Below, one piece after another: positions 25,508 through 34,428 of a stretch of 64,000 nucleotides of DNA (its first letter is position 1; every line of letters begins with the position of its first letter). This stretch comes from UBA5072 sp963822145 (GTDB lineage Bacteria > Bacteroidota > Bacteroidia > Bacteroidales > UBA10428): the NCBI GenBank assembly GCA_963822145.1, contig CAWGGG010000005.1, forward strand, positions 235,631-299,630, in the 5' to 3' direction. The notes under the pieces were generated by a model that was not told the origin of the DNA, ran no database searches, and saw only the letters and a program-made list of their open reading frames with translations. A program made the position numbers and the translations under genes.

Positions 25508-28021
25508 TTACTGATCATTCGGCTGGTGCTTTTGTTTTTTTAAGTATTCCAGATACTTGGTCACAAACCGGAGATCACTCCAGGAAACCAGCTCTCCAAG
25601 TGCTTCTTTAGCGGAGGAAATGGAATAATTCTCCCGGTTCCGGAAATACCGGGTAATCAACGCAATCTTGTCGGGCGACGCGAATTCATTCACGGATAGT
25701 TCTCCCGAGCCGACGAAATGCGCCAAATGACCTTCAATGGTAGAAATCGCCATATCCCGCTCCCGGGCGATATGTGGTAATGATTTTCCTGCCTTGAACA
25801 GGTTGTAGCTGATGAGTTTGGTGTCTTTTTTGATCCGTACGGAAGGTGCTTTAGGGGTAAATACCTCAGGCAGTGGTGATTCGAGATTATGTTCACGGCA
25901 ATAATCCTGGATGATCAGCAACAGCTCATTTCCGTATTGTTCTAACTTCTTTTTCCCCATTCCCTTAACCTTCTTCAGTGCTTGTGAGGTTTGTGGGAGA
26001 AAGTTAGCGAGGGTGGCGATGGTTCCTTTGGGAAGAATCATGTAGTGTGTCAGATTCAATTCCCTGGCCATGTCATCCCGCCAGGCTTTCAGTCTGTTAT
26101 ACAATCCGGGATGTTGAACTATTCCGGAAGTGTCTTCAATACCAGCTGACACAGGTTTTTTTACCAGCGATGTTTCCAGGGTTGCCAGTGCTTTCGCATC
26201 AAGATAGGATTTAATCCGGAATCCTGTTTTAACGGCATTCAGGCAGGCCAGCTTCATCAGGGCTTCCTGCCTGACTCGTTCCAGGGCTTCTGCGACTGAT
26301 TTCCTTATGGCTTTGTTGTCGGTTTCAATGGTCACTCCCGCAAGAATTTCATGCAGTCCTTCGTTAATCCTGTCGGAAAAGTAAAGTGCTGCTTTCCGGA
26401 TCCTTTCCTGTACCGTTTCATCGTGTTCAATATCAGGATGCAAAGGCAGCAAACGTGTCAGTTGAAGGAGAAACTTTCGGGAAACCTCAATGAGTCCCCC
26501 GGTTACAAAGGAGTCCGTCCTTTCCAGCAGAGCATCCGTATGGCCCAGTATGCTGTTGCCATTTTCCTTGATCAGTTTATGGCAGTTCTGGATCCCACGG
26601 GAAATGGAATGGAAGTCAAAGAGTTCGGTCAGCAGTTCTTGCAGGTAAACTTGTTTCGATTCGCTGAGCATTTGCTTGTCGGGTTGATGTTGCGCAGCAT
26701 CCCTGACAAATCCCGAAACCGCAGGATCACTGATGATCCCCTGTTGCTGTACCTGAGTGCTGAGCACGAGACCTTCCAGTGTTCTGCAACGACTCAGTGC
26801 CACATACACCTGACCGTGTGCAAAGGCCGCCCGGGCATCAATGATGGCCTTGTCAAAAGTCAGTCCCTGGCTCTTGTGTATGGTAATGGCCCAGGCCAAT
26901 TTCAACGGATATTGCGTGAACGTACCGACAATAGTCTCCTCAATTTCCCTGGTTTCCGGGTTGAGCGTATACTTCATGTTCTGCCATTCGGCCATTTTCA
27001 CTTCCACAGGGGCATCATCCTCTTGACAGTGGACAATGATGACATCATTCTCAAAGTCTATGATCCTGCCAATTTTGCCATTGAAATATAGCTTTTCCCG
27101 GGAGATGTCATTCTTGACAAACATCACCTGGGCGCTGGTCTTCAATTCAAGTTTGTAGGCCGTGGGATAGGCATATTCCGGGAAATCATCCTTTATCAAT
27201 GCCTGGAAAGTATGGACCTGGCCGGGAAGTTTTTCCAGTTGGGTATTATTAATGGACTGTGCCTGTGCATTATGGGTGGTAAGGGTAATGTATCCTTCGT
27301 TTTCACCAGGCTGGAAATGGGGATCAAATCTTTTATTCAGTTGTTGCAGGGCATCAGTATCCAGCCGGTTATCGCGGATTTTGTTTAACAGATGGATGAA
27401 ATCCAGGTCACGCTGCCGGTAAATATGTTTCAGTTCAATGGTGATATAGTCGGTATTCTGGAGCGCCCTGCTGCCAAAGAAAAAGGCGGTATCGTAATAC
27501 TTTCCCAGGATTTCCCAGTCCTCATCCTTCACCACCGGAGCAAGCTGCTGGAGATCGCCGATCATCAGCAACTGAACACCTCCGAAAGGCTTATGGCGAT
27601 TTTTATAGCGACGGAGAATCTGGTCCACAGCATCGAGCAGGTCGCACCGCACCATACTGATCTCGTCAATTACCAGAAGGTCCAGACTTTTAATAATATT
27701 GATTTTTTCGCGGCTGACTTTGTAGGGGGCAGACTCGGGAGATCCGGACGAAAGATTGCCATCTTCAGGGTTTAAATATTGAATGGGAAGGTGGGGATGA
27801 AAGGGAAGCTGAAAGAAGGAATGGATGGTAACGCCGCCGGCATTGATCGCTGCCACACCGGTGGGGGCCACCACGATCATACGCTTTGGTGATGTTTTTT
27901 TTAGTTTGTGAAGAAAAGTTGTTTTACCTGTCCCGGCTTTTCCGGTCAGGAAAATATGCCGGTTGGTGTATTGCACAAAATCGTGGGCAAGCTGCAGGTC
28001 TTGGTTGGTAACGGGTTCCAT
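25508..28021 (-). CDS. Pif1-like helicase with HRDC and helix-turn-helix domains
   Basis: 837 residues from the ATG at 28021 (MEPVTNQDLQLAHDFV); a longer frame to 28096 runs into the repeat region and is unlikely. The superfamily 1B helicase core has Walker A GKAGTGKTT, VVAPTGVAAINAGGVTIHSFF, Walker B LLVIDEISMV, GDLQQLAPV, WAITIHKSQGLTFDKAIID and YVALSRCRTLEGLVLS. The C-terminal third carries an HRDC domain (LNLTHYMILPKGTIATLAN, VKGMGKKKLEQYG) and a helix-turn-helix (SLPHIARERDMAISTIEGHL). It is probably a DNA helicase for genome maintenance. It is a single gene. Confidence 0.93.
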   Translation of the reverse strand: MEPVTNQDLQLAHDFVQYTNRHIFLTGKAGTGKTTFLHKLKKTSPKRMIVVAPTGVAAINAGGVTIHSFFQLPFHPHLPIQYLNPEDGNLSSGSPESAPYKVSREKINIIKSLDLLVIDEISMVRCDLLDAVDQILRRYKNRHKPFGGVQLLMIGDLQQLAPVVKDEDWEILGKYYDTAFFFGSRALQNTDYITIELKHIYRQRDLDFIHLLNKIRDNRLDTDALQQLNKRFDPHFQPGENEGYITLTTHNAQAQSINNTQLEKLPGQVHTFQALIKDDFPEYAYPTAYKLELKTSAQVMFVKNDISREKLYFNGKIGRIIDFENDVIIVHCQEDDAPVEVKMAEWQNMKYTLNPETREIEETIVGTFTQYPLKLAWAITIHKSQGLTFDKAIIDARAAFAHGQVYVALSRCRTLEGLVLSTQVQQQGIISDPAVSGFVRDAAQHQPDKQMLSESKQVYLQELLTELFDFHSISRGIQNCHKLIKENGNSILGHTDALLERTDSFVTGGLIEVSRKFLLQLTRLLPLHPDIEHDETVQERIRKAALYFSDRINEGLHEILAGVTIETDNKAIRKSVAEALERVRQEALMKLACLNAVKTGFRIKSYLDAKALATLETSLVKKPVSAGIEDTSGIVQHPGLYNRLKAWRDDMARELNLTHYMILPKGTIATLANFLPQTSQALKKVKGMGKKKLEQYGNELLLIIQDYCREHNLESPLPEVFTPKAPSVRIKKDTKLISYNLFKAGKSLPHIARERDMAISTIEGHLAHFVGSGELSVNEFASPDKIALITRYFRNRENYSISSAKEALGELVSWSDLRFVTKYLEYLKKQKHQPNDQ

Positions 28022-28072
28022 ATTGGGCCTAAGGGGTTGTTTAGAACAATAAATATAATATTTAACAGGGTA

Positions 28073-28264
28073 ATGTGCAAATGTGAAAATGTGCAAATGT
28101 GCAAATGTGAAGAACGAGAAATTGCTGGATCAGGTATTGGGAATAAAGAAGTTACTGGGTAGAATATTTTATTCTTCTAAGAATCAGGTATAATTTCCGC
28201 CATAAAATGTTTCTTAATAAAAGTGGCGTTTACATTTGCACATTAGCATATTTGCACATTTGCA
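28073..28264. repeat. Inverted pair of 8-bp tandem arrays
   Basis: Left arm 28073-28112: five units ATGTGCAA or variants. Right arm 28233-28264: four units CATTTGCA or variants, the reverse complement. They are separated by about 120 bp, so the two arms could pair into a long imperfect hairpin. The element fills the spacer between the helicase and AraC genes; apart from it I see nothing in 28022-28270. Confidence 0.85.
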
Positions 28265-28270
28265 GATTAA

Positions 28271-29149
28271 TTACTTGTTCCTATTACGCTTCCTGTACTC
28301 ACTTGGTGTTTTACCGGTCTTTTCCTTAAACAGTTTACTGAAATAAAACACAGAACAGAAACCCAGGGTGAAGGAGATCTCCTTAACACTCATTTCGCTG
28401 CTGGTGAGGAGGTAAACAGCCTGCTTCATGCGCAGGGAGGTGTGATACTGCATGGGGGATAGTCCTGTATATTTCTTAAAGGCCTTTCTGAACAGGGAAT
28501 AGTTCACGTTCAGATCACGCGCAAGATCTTCAATATTCAGGTTTTTGGAGGGATTATCACGGATAATCAGGCAGGCTTTCTGGATGATCTCTTCAATGGG
28601 GTTATGACGGAAATTCTCATTTTTTTTGAGGGATATGATCTGCCCCAGGATCTGTATCACCAGTCCGGAACAAACCTGGTGGTAACCCGGCCTTTCAATC
28701 ATAGCCAGGTTAAAAATATCCTGGAAATCCCGGATAATATCTTCCTGGAAACCGATTTGCAGAATGGTTGATTCAGTTAGCACTTCCGAGGATTTGATCA
28801 TTTCGTCGACTATGGTGCCCATAAAACCCACGTAGTGTTCCTTCCATCCTGTATGCTTAAGTGGTCGGTACCGGTGCCAGAGGTTGGGCCGCAGCAGGAT
28901 CAGTGATCCCTCACGGACAGGCCAGGAACCCTCACGTGTTTCCAGGATGCCTGCCCCTTCAGTTATGTAGTTGATCTGGTATTCCTGGAGAATCCGACCG
29001 TTTTGCCATTTAAAATGATATCCGGTCGGATGCCCCGACGGGGGGTAGTCCGATTCCGGATCCACCCGGGCAGATCCAGCAACTGTAAGATATAGTCCCC
29101 AGTTCTCATCCTCGGGATTATGGGTAATATATTTGAAATGGTTCTGCAT
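28271..29149 (-). CDS. AraC family regulator, probable rhamnose operon activator
   Basis: 292 residues. An N-terminal cupin-like sensor (about 1-150, with GAGILETREGSWPVREGSLILLRPNLWHRY) is followed by a C-terminal double helix-turn-helix (about 185-290): LNIEDLARDLNVNYSLFRKAFKKYTGLSPMQ, then EISFTLGFCSVFYFSKLFKEKTGKTPSEYRK. It is transcribed away from rhaT-rhaA-rhaB, 114 bp from the rhaT start, which is the classic position of a local sugar-responsive activator. Rhamnose or rhamnulose as effector is inferred from context. Confidence 0.92.
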   Translation of the reverse strand: MQNHFKYITHNPEDENWGLYLTVAGSARVDPESDYPPSGHPTGYHFKWQNGRILQEYQINYITEGAGILETREGSWPVREGSLILLRPNLWHRYRPLKHTGWKEHYVGFMGTIVDEMIKSSEVLTESTILQIGFQEDIIRDFQDIFNLAMIERPGYHQVCSGLVIQILGQIISLKKNENFRHNPIEEIIQKACLIIRDNPSKNLNIEDLARDLNVNYSLFRKAFKKYTGLSPMQYHTSLRMKQAVYLLTSSEMSVKEISFTLGFCSVFYFSKLFKEKTGKTPSEYRKRNRNK

Positions 29150-29167
29150 CAGGTCATATCATTTTAT

Positions 29168-29188
29168 ACAAACATTTAACCAGTTTGT
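29168..29188. promoter_or_regulatory. Candidate AraC operator
   Basis: The inverted repeat ACAAAC-N9-GTTTGT lies in the spacer between the AraC gene and rhaT, 27 bp before the presumed -7 box of rhaT. It is the clearest dyad there. Confidence 0.4.
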
Positions 29189-29214
29189 GTATTGATATAC
29201 CATATAATGAATGA

Positions 29215-29222
29215 TATATTTG
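29215..29222 (+). promoter_or_regulatory. -7 promoter element of the rhamnose operon
   Basis: TATATTTG matches TAnnTTTG. A start near 29230 would place the first ATG of an upstream extension (29192) outside the transcript, which supports 29264 as the rhaT start. A TTTG at 29184 is too far (27 bp) for a normal -33 box, consistent with activator dependence. Confidence 0.45.
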
Positions 29223-29263
29223 ATCAACCATTGAGCCAAATTACTAAATTATTTTACCAAAAT

Positions 29264-30289
29264 ATGAATTCTGTTTGGAGCATTCTTCTGATGGCCATCG
29301 GCAGTATTTGTGCTGCCAGTTTTTATGTCCCCATAAAGAAAATCAAGGGATGGTCGTGGGAATCCTACTGGATTGTGCAGGGCGTTTTCTCCTGGATCCT
29401 GGTCCCGGCATTATTTGCCTGGCTCACAGTACCTTCCGGAACTCTGGATGATATCATAAGTCTGGCTCCGGCCTCCTCACGTTGGTGGGCGGCTTTTTAC
29501 GGTGCCTTATGGGGTGTCGGAGGTCTTACTTTCGGATTGAGTATGCGCTACCTGGGTGTTGCATTGGGGCAATCGATCGCACTGGGATTATGTGCCGGCA
29601 TCGGTACGCTGGTGCCGCCATTGCTGAAAGGTCAAAACCTGTTTGCCGACCGGTCAGGTGTTCTCATCCTGATCGGTGTTGCTGTCAGCATGGCCGGTAT
29701 CGCTATTATCGGATATGCTGCAAGTCTGAAAAGCAGGAATATGACTGAAGATGAAAGAAGATCAGCCATCAAGGAATTTGCCCTGAAGAAAGGCATCCTG
29801 ATCGCCATTCTGGCGGGTGTCATGAGCGCCTGTTTCAGTTTCGGCCTGAACGCCGGAAAGCCGATCCAGGATGCTGCCCTGAGTTTTGGCACCAATCCGC
29901 TTTTTGCCAAGAATCCCGTTATCCTTTTTGTCACATTGGGCGGCTTTGTAACCAACCTCATTTATTGTGTCTTTCTGAACATCAAAAACGGAACGGGCCG
30001 GGATTACTTGTCCGTCTCTTCTGCAGTCCTGATCAACAACCTCATCTTTTCCGCCATTGGCGGTACCTTGTGGTACATGCAGTTCTTTTTCATGGGGATG
30101 GGTGAAAGCCAACTTCCGGCAACCATGATTGCATTTGCCTGGAGCATCCTGATGTCGATGAATATCGCTTTCAGCAACATCTGGGGGATCATTCTGAAAG
30201 AATGGAAGGGAGCGGGGAGGAGAACGATACTGGTGCTGGTGATAGGCATTGTGATTCTGGTATTGTCAACCTTTGTAATCAAGTTGTGA
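29264..30289 (+). CDS. rhaT: L-rhamnose:H+ symporter
   Basis: 341 residues from the ATG at 29264, with ten hydrophobic segments. It matches RhaT: SICAASFYVPIKKIKGWSWESYW at the start (compare the conserved YxPxKKxKxWSWE of the family), ALWGVGGLTFGLSMRYLGVALGQSIALGLCAGIGTL, GVMSACFSFGLNAGKPI and the C-terminal NIWGIILKEWKG. The frame extends to 29192 without a good hydrophobic or family match. It imports L-rhamnose across the inner membrane and is the first gene of the rhamnose operon. Confidence 0.93.
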   Translation: MNSVWSILLMAIGSICAASFYVPIKKIKGWSWESYWIVQGVFSWILVPALFAWLTVPSGTLDDIISLAPASSRWWAAFYGALWGVGGLTFGLSMRYLGVALGQSIALGLCAGIGTLVPPLLKGQNLFADRSGVLILIGVAVSMAGIAIIGYAASLKSRNMTEDERRSAIKEFALKKGILIAILAGVMSACFSFGLNAGKPIQDAALSFGTNPLFAKNPVILFVTLGGFVTNLIYCVFLNIKNGTGRDYLSVSSAVLINNLIFSAIGGTLWYMQFFFMGMGESQLPATMIAFAWSILMSMNIAFSNIWGIILKEWKGAGRRTILVLVIGIVILVLSTFVIKL

Positions 30290-30319
30290 TCGTTGCGGTT
30301 GTTGTGGGTTATTAACTGT

Positions 30320-30434
30320 AAAAAGTTGTGGTGGTTGTGATGGTTGTGTGTTATGATGGTTAAGAATGATCCAACAATCACAACAATCACAACAATCACA
30401 ACAATCACAACAATCACAACAATCACAACTTTTT
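30320..30434. repeat. 9-bp tandem array with inverted left arm and T-tract
   Basis: Six perfect CAACAATCA units (30372-30425) plus CAAC and TTTTT form the right arm. A degenerate left arm from 30320 (AAAAAGTTGTGGTGGTTGTG) is nearly its reverse complement. The whole can fold into a long hairpin ending in a T-run 20 bp before rhaA, like an attenuating terminator inside the operon. Confidence 0.88.
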
Positions 30435-30454
30435 AAAACATAAAAACCAACCAT

Positions 30455-31720
30455 ATGAAAAAAGATAAAGTCTTACAGTCCTACAACGACGCGAAAGAAC
30501 AATACGCTGCAATGGGTGTGGATACCGATGCTGCTTTAAGAAAACTTGACCAGGTGAAAATCAGCCTGCACTGCTGGCAAACCGATGATGTCGGCGGTTT
30601 TGAAACACCTGATGCCGTGTTGGGAGGCGGAGGCATTCAGGCCACTGGTAATTATCCCGGGAAGGCGCGCACCATTGATCATCTTCGGCAGGACATTGAA
30701 AAGGTAATGTCCCTTTTACCCGGTAAACAACGCCTTAATCTGCATGCCATCTATGGCGATTTCAAGGGTGAGAAGGTGGATCGCGACCAGATTGAAGTAA
30801 GGCACTTCCAGAGCTGGATCGACTGGGCTAAAAAGCATGAAACAGGACTCGATTTCAATCCCACTTGCTTTTCACATCCTTATGCCGATGACGGCTTCAC
30901 CCTGTCGAGCAAGAATGAGAAATACCGCAAATTCTGGATTGAGCATACAAAACGCACACGGAAAATTGCGGCTGAAATGGGGAAGCAATTGGGCACACCC
31001 TCGGTGAACAACATCTGGATTCCCGATGGGTCAAAAGACATTCCTGTGGACAGAAATGCACACCGAACCCTGCTGAAGCAATCTCTTGATGAGATATTTA
31101 AGGAGGAATACCCGAAGCAGTACCTGAAAGACGCGGTGGAAAGCAAATTGTTCGGCATTGGTTCAGAGTCTATGGTGGTGGGATCAGCCGAGTTTTACCT
31201 GGGCTATGCGATCAAAAACAACAAGCTTATCTGTCTGGATAACGGTCATTTTCACCCCACAGAGCAGGTAGGTGACAAAATTTCTTCGGTGCTGCAATAT
31301 GTGGATGAGTTGTTGCTTCACGTGACCCGCGGTGTCAGATGGGACAGTGACCATGTGGTGATCTTCAACGACGAGATCCAGTTGATCGCCCAGGAAATAG
31401 TACGCTGCAATGCTTTGCACCGGGTGAATGTCGGGCTTGACTATTTCGACGCCAGCCTGAACCGTATCGGCGCTTACGTGATTGGAACACGTGCTGCCCA
31501 GCTGGCGTTCCTGTATGCCTTGCTTGAACCTGCAGAAACCCTGAAAAAATATGAAGAAACCGGGCAGAATTTTGAACGGCTGGCATTGATGGAGGTCATG
31601 AAAACCAAGCCCCTGGGAGCTGTTTACAATTACTATTGTCTCATCAACAATATTCCGGTCGCTGAGGATTATATCTCAGAGGTTCAGCAGTATGAGAAGG
31701 AGGTTTTAAGCAGAAGATAG
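30455..31720 (+). CDS. rhaA: L-rhamnose isomerase
   Basis: 421 residues, the usual length. Converts L-rhamnose to L-rhamnulose in the cytosol using Mn or Zn. Characteristic segments: KISLHCWQTDDVGGFE near residue 35, GGGIQATGNYPGKART, RLNLHAIYGDF, GLDFNPTCFSHPYADDGFTLSS, ICLDNGHFHPTEQVGDKISS (metal-binding Asp and His), RGVRWDSDHVVIFNDEIQLIAQEIVR and YFDASLNRIGAYVIG. Second gene of the operon, flanked on both sides by hairpin-forming tandem repeats. Confidence 0.97.
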   Translation: MKKDKVLQSYNDAKEQYAAMGVDTDAALRKLDQVKISLHCWQTDDVGGFETPDAVLGGGGIQATGNYPGKARTIDHLRQDIEKVMSLLPGKQRLNLHAIYGDFKGEKVDRDQIEVRHFQSWIDWAKKHETGLDFNPTCFSHPYADDGFTLSSKNEKYRKFWIEHTKRTRKIAAEMGKQLGTPSVNNIWIPDGSKDIPVDRNAHRTLLKQSLDEIFKEEYPKQYLKDAVESKLFGIGSESMVVGSAEFYLGYAIKNNKLICLDNGHFHPTEQVGDKISSVLQYVDELLLHVTRGVRWDSDHVVIFNDEIQLIAQEIVRCNALHRVNVGLDYFDASLNRIGAYVIGTRAAQLAFLYALLEPAETLKKYEETGQNFERLALMEVMKTKPLGAVYNYYCLINNIPVAEDYISEVQQYEKEVLSRR

Positions 31721-31793
31721 TGATTAGTGACTAGTGACTTGTGACTAGTGACTAGTCACCAATCACTCTTCACTCTTCACAATTCACTTTTTT
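31720..31793. repeat. 7-bp tandem array with inverted arm and T-tract
   Basis: Five GTGACTA-type units (31720-31754), starting at the last base of the rhaA stop, are followed by five TCACTCT-type units of opposite sense and TTTTTT (31788-31793). The arms pair into a hairpin that ends 5 bp before the kinase start codon. Confidence 0.88.
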
Positions 31794-31798
31794 AAAAA

Positions 31799-33169
31799 AT
31801 GCTACAAGAAGTAATAGCCATATTTGATATCGGGAAGACAAACAAGAAATTTCTTTTGTTTGATGCAGCATTGAACCTGGTTCACCAGGAGGAAGGGACT
31901 TTCCCTGAGATTTTGGATGAGGAGGGATTTTCATGCGATGATGTGTTACTGCTGGAAAACTGGATGTGGAAAACCCTTTCCGCCGCTGTCAGTAATGGAG
32001 CCTACCTCGTTAAAGCGGTAAATTTCACTTCTTACGGGGCCAGCCTGATGCATCTAGATGCTGAAGGAAAAAAGCTAACACCTGTATATAATTACCTGAA
32101 GCCGATGCCTGAAGGTGTATTGGAGGGCTTTTATGAAACATGGGGCGGGATAGAGGAATTCAGCCGAAAAACCGCATCACCGGCACTGGGGATGCTGAAT
32201 TCAGGCCTTCAGATCCTGTGGCTGAAAAGAAAGAAACCAACGCTTTTTGCAAAGATCAAGGCGGTTTTGCATTTCCCCCAGTTCCTAAGTTATTGTTTTA
32301 CAAATACCATTGCATCAGAGTATACCTCCATCGGTTGTCATACGGCCATGTGGGATTTTGACAACAAATGCTTCCATCCCTGGCTGGCACACGAGGGGAT
32401 TACACTGCCCAGCCCGGTTTCCAATGCAACGGTGCTGGATGTTGCCATTGACGGCCACAGGGTGCAAGCGGGTATTGGTATTCATGACAGTTCTTCCTCA
32501 CTGGTTCCCTATTTGAAAGGAAGCAAGGAAGAATTTATACTCATCTCCACGGGTACCTGGTGTATTTTTATGAATCCTTTCAATCCTGAACCCCTTACGC
32601 CCGGGCAGCTACAACGGGACTCTTTGTGCTATATGAGCATTCAGCAGCAGCAGGTGAAATCTTCGCGCCTGTTCCTGGGCCATATTCATGATGCACACGT
32701 GGAAAAACTAAACAAACACTTTGGCGTTGTCAGGGAGCACTATAAATCAATTAAAACTACCAGCGAGAAGGTCAGCAGGTTGTTGATGAACAGCAGGGGT
32801 AGGGTGTTTTTCAGGCAGGGAGTGCCGGCAGATTATGTTGATTCGTCAGTGAGCCTTTCTCAATTCCTGACTTTTGCCGATGCGTATCACCAGCTCATGG
32901 CCGACCTGGTGGATCTGTGTTTGGAATCCCTGGATCTTATAATACCCGTGGAAGATCATACCAAAACGGTTTATGTTTCAGGCGGTTTTGCGCGAAATGA
33001 GTTATTCGTCAGGTTACTTGCTGCCCGTCTGCCAGGCAAAAAGGTTTACACCTCCGAAGTCGACAATGCCACCGCACTGGGAGCAGCCATGGTGGTTTAT
33101 GAAGCTGCTTTTGGCAGCGAAATACCGTCAATTGATCTTGGTTTGAATCTAGTACAAGGAATACTATAA
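31799..33169 (+). CDS. rhaB: FGGY family carbohydrate kinase, probable rhamnulokinase
   Basis: 456 residues of the FGGY fold. The first phosphate-binding loop is AIFDIGKTNKKFLLFD. The second nucleotide motif is ISTGTWCIFMNPF, and the adenosine motif KTVYVSGGFARNELFVRLLAARLPGKKV is followed by DNATALGAAMVV. It differs from the enterobacterial RhaB but has the type found in Bacteroidetes rhamnose loci. It should phosphorylate L-rhamnulose to rhamnulose-1-phosphate. Position after rhaA supports this. No aldolase gene (rhaD) is seen in the window. Confidence 0.85.
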   Translation: MLQEVIAIFDIGKTNKKFLLFDAALNLVHQEEGTFPEILDEEGFSCDDVLLLENWMWKTLSAAVSNGAYLVKAVNFTSYGASLMHLDAEGKKLTPVYNYLKPMPEGVLEGFYETWGGIEEFSRKTASPALGMLNSGLQILWLKRKKPTLFAKIKAVLHFPQFLSYCFTNTIASEYTSIGCHTAMWDFDNKCFHPWLAHEGITLPSPVSNATVLDVAIDGHRVQAGIGIHDSSSSLVPYLKGSKEEFILISTGTWCIFMNPFNPEPLTPGQLQRDSLCYMSIQQQQVKSSRLFLGHIHDAHVEKLNKHFGVVREHYKSIKTTSEKVSRLLMNSRGRVFFRQGVPADYVDSSVSLSQFLTFADAYHQLMADLVDLCLESLDLIIPVEDHTKTVYVSGGFARNELFVRLLAARLPGKKVYTSEVDNATALGAAMVVYEAAFGSEIPSIDLGLNLVQGIL

Positions 33170-33172
33170 TAA

Positions 33173-33244
33173 GTCGTGCAGTCCTGCAGTCCTGCAGTCG
33201 TGCAGTCTATATTCGCGGATCGCAAGACCGCAAGACCGCAAGAC
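33173..33244. repeat. 8-bp tandem arrays in inverted arrangement
   Basis: Four GTCNTGCA units (33173-33204) and three CGCAAGAC units (33221-33244). The reverse complement of the second, GTCTTGCG, is the same word as the first with substitutions. The element starts 3 bp after the kinase stop. Confidence 0.85.
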
Positions 33245-33284
33245 TTTAAAACTGCATAACAAAATAAACTATTTAAAGATCCGT

Positions 33285-34376
33285 ATGAAAAACTTCAGAC
33301 TTTATTACTGGGTGTTCCTGCTGATGGCCTCGTGTTCAATCCCCGCAACAGAATCCTGGCAGCTGGGGAAATTCGAGAAACCGGCAGATAACCCGATCCT
33401 TACCGCCGACAGTACCTACACCTTCCTCTGTCCGGTAAGGAAAGTCCTGGTTCGCTGGCAGAAAGCCGATGTGTTTAATCCGGCTGCCATAGTGAAAGAC
33501 GGCAAGGTCTATGTTCTTTTCCGCGCCGAAGACAACCCGGCTGCCGGGATCGGCGGTCGAACCTCCAGGATCGGCCTGGCAGTCAGTGATGACGGCATTC
33601 ATTTTGAAAAGATGAAGGAGCCGGTGTTATATCCCGACAGCAGTGAATTCATGCAGTATGATTTCCCGGGAGGCTGTGAAGATCCGAGAATAGTGGAAAG
33701 CGAGGACGGCCTTTATGTACTGGTCTATACCAGCTGGAACACCAAAGTGGCCCGGCTGAGCATTGCCATCTCCCGAGACCTGATCCATTGGGAAAAGAAA
33801 GGGCCCGCCTTTACAAAAGCCTACAATGGAAAGTTTATGAATATCTGGTCAAAATCAGGATCCATAGTAACTGAATTGAAAGATGGTAAACTGGTAGCCG
33901 CTAAAATTCAAGGTAAATACTGGATGTACTGGGGAGAGGCATTTGTGAATGTGGCCACTTCTGATAATCTGATCGACTGGACCCCCATGGTGGATGGCCA
34001 GGGCGAACTTCTGAGGCTCATCAGTCCCCGTAAAAACAAGTTCGACAGCCACCTGACCGAATGCGGCCCCCCTGCCCTGATTACAGAAAAGGGTATTTTG
34101 CTGTTGTACAACGGGAAAAACGCTGAAGGAGAAAATGCTGATCCTTCGATACCCGAGAACACCTATTGTGGCGGACAGGTGCTGTTCGCCAAGGATGACC
34201 CGACAAAAGTCATTGCCAGGGCAGATACCTATTATATAAAGCCCGATCTGCCGCATGAGATCTCCGGCCAGTACAAGGCCGGAACGACGTTCACGGAAGG
34301 ACTGGTGTTTTTCAGGGGCAGATGGTTCCTGTATTATGGTACAGCGGACTCGATGGTGGGATTGGCCATTAAGTAG
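33285..34376 (+). CDS. GH130-like glycoside phosphorylase/hydrolase, lipoprotein
   Basis: 363 residues. The N-terminus ends in MASC, a lipobox with Cys17, so it is probably an envelope lipoprotein. The five-bladed propeller of family GH130 follows: RWQKADVFNPAAIVKDGKVYVLFRAED, SRIGLAVSDDGIHF, GGCEDPRIVESEDGLYVLVYTSW, WSKSGSIV, LLYNGKNAEGEN, and C-terminal FTEGLVFFRGRWFLYYGTADS. Known members are beta-mannoside phosphorylases or beta-mannosidases. In a rhamnose operon it may act on a mannose- or rhamnose-containing glycan. The precise activity is unknown. Confidence 0.85.
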   Translation: MKNFRLYYWVFLLMASCSIPATESWQLGKFEKPADNPILTADSTYTFLCPVRKVLVRWQKADVFNPAAIVKDGKVYVLFRAEDNPAAGIGGRTSRIGLAVSDDGIHFEKMKEPVLYPDSSEFMQYDFPGGCEDPRIVESEDGLYVLVYTSWNTKVARLSIAISRDLIHWEKKGPAFTKAYNGKFMNIWSKSGSIVTELKDGKLVAAKIQGKYWMYWGEAFVNVATSDNLIDWTPMVDGQGELLRLISPRKNKFDSHLTECGPPALITEKGILLLYNGKNAEGENADPSIPENTYCGGQVLFAKDDPTKVIARADTYYIKPDLPHEISGQYKAGTTFTEGLVFFRGRWFLYYGTADSMVGLAIK

Positions 34377-34428
34377 TTTCGAACTACATGATCATCGCCA
34401 TGTACAAAACAATATAAAATAATTGACT

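Noticed and set aside
30004..30454. Minus-strand frames rich in Val-Ile or Cys-Asp repeats opposite the 9-bp array
   Set aside because: They are translations of the tandem repeat itself and have no gene-like context.
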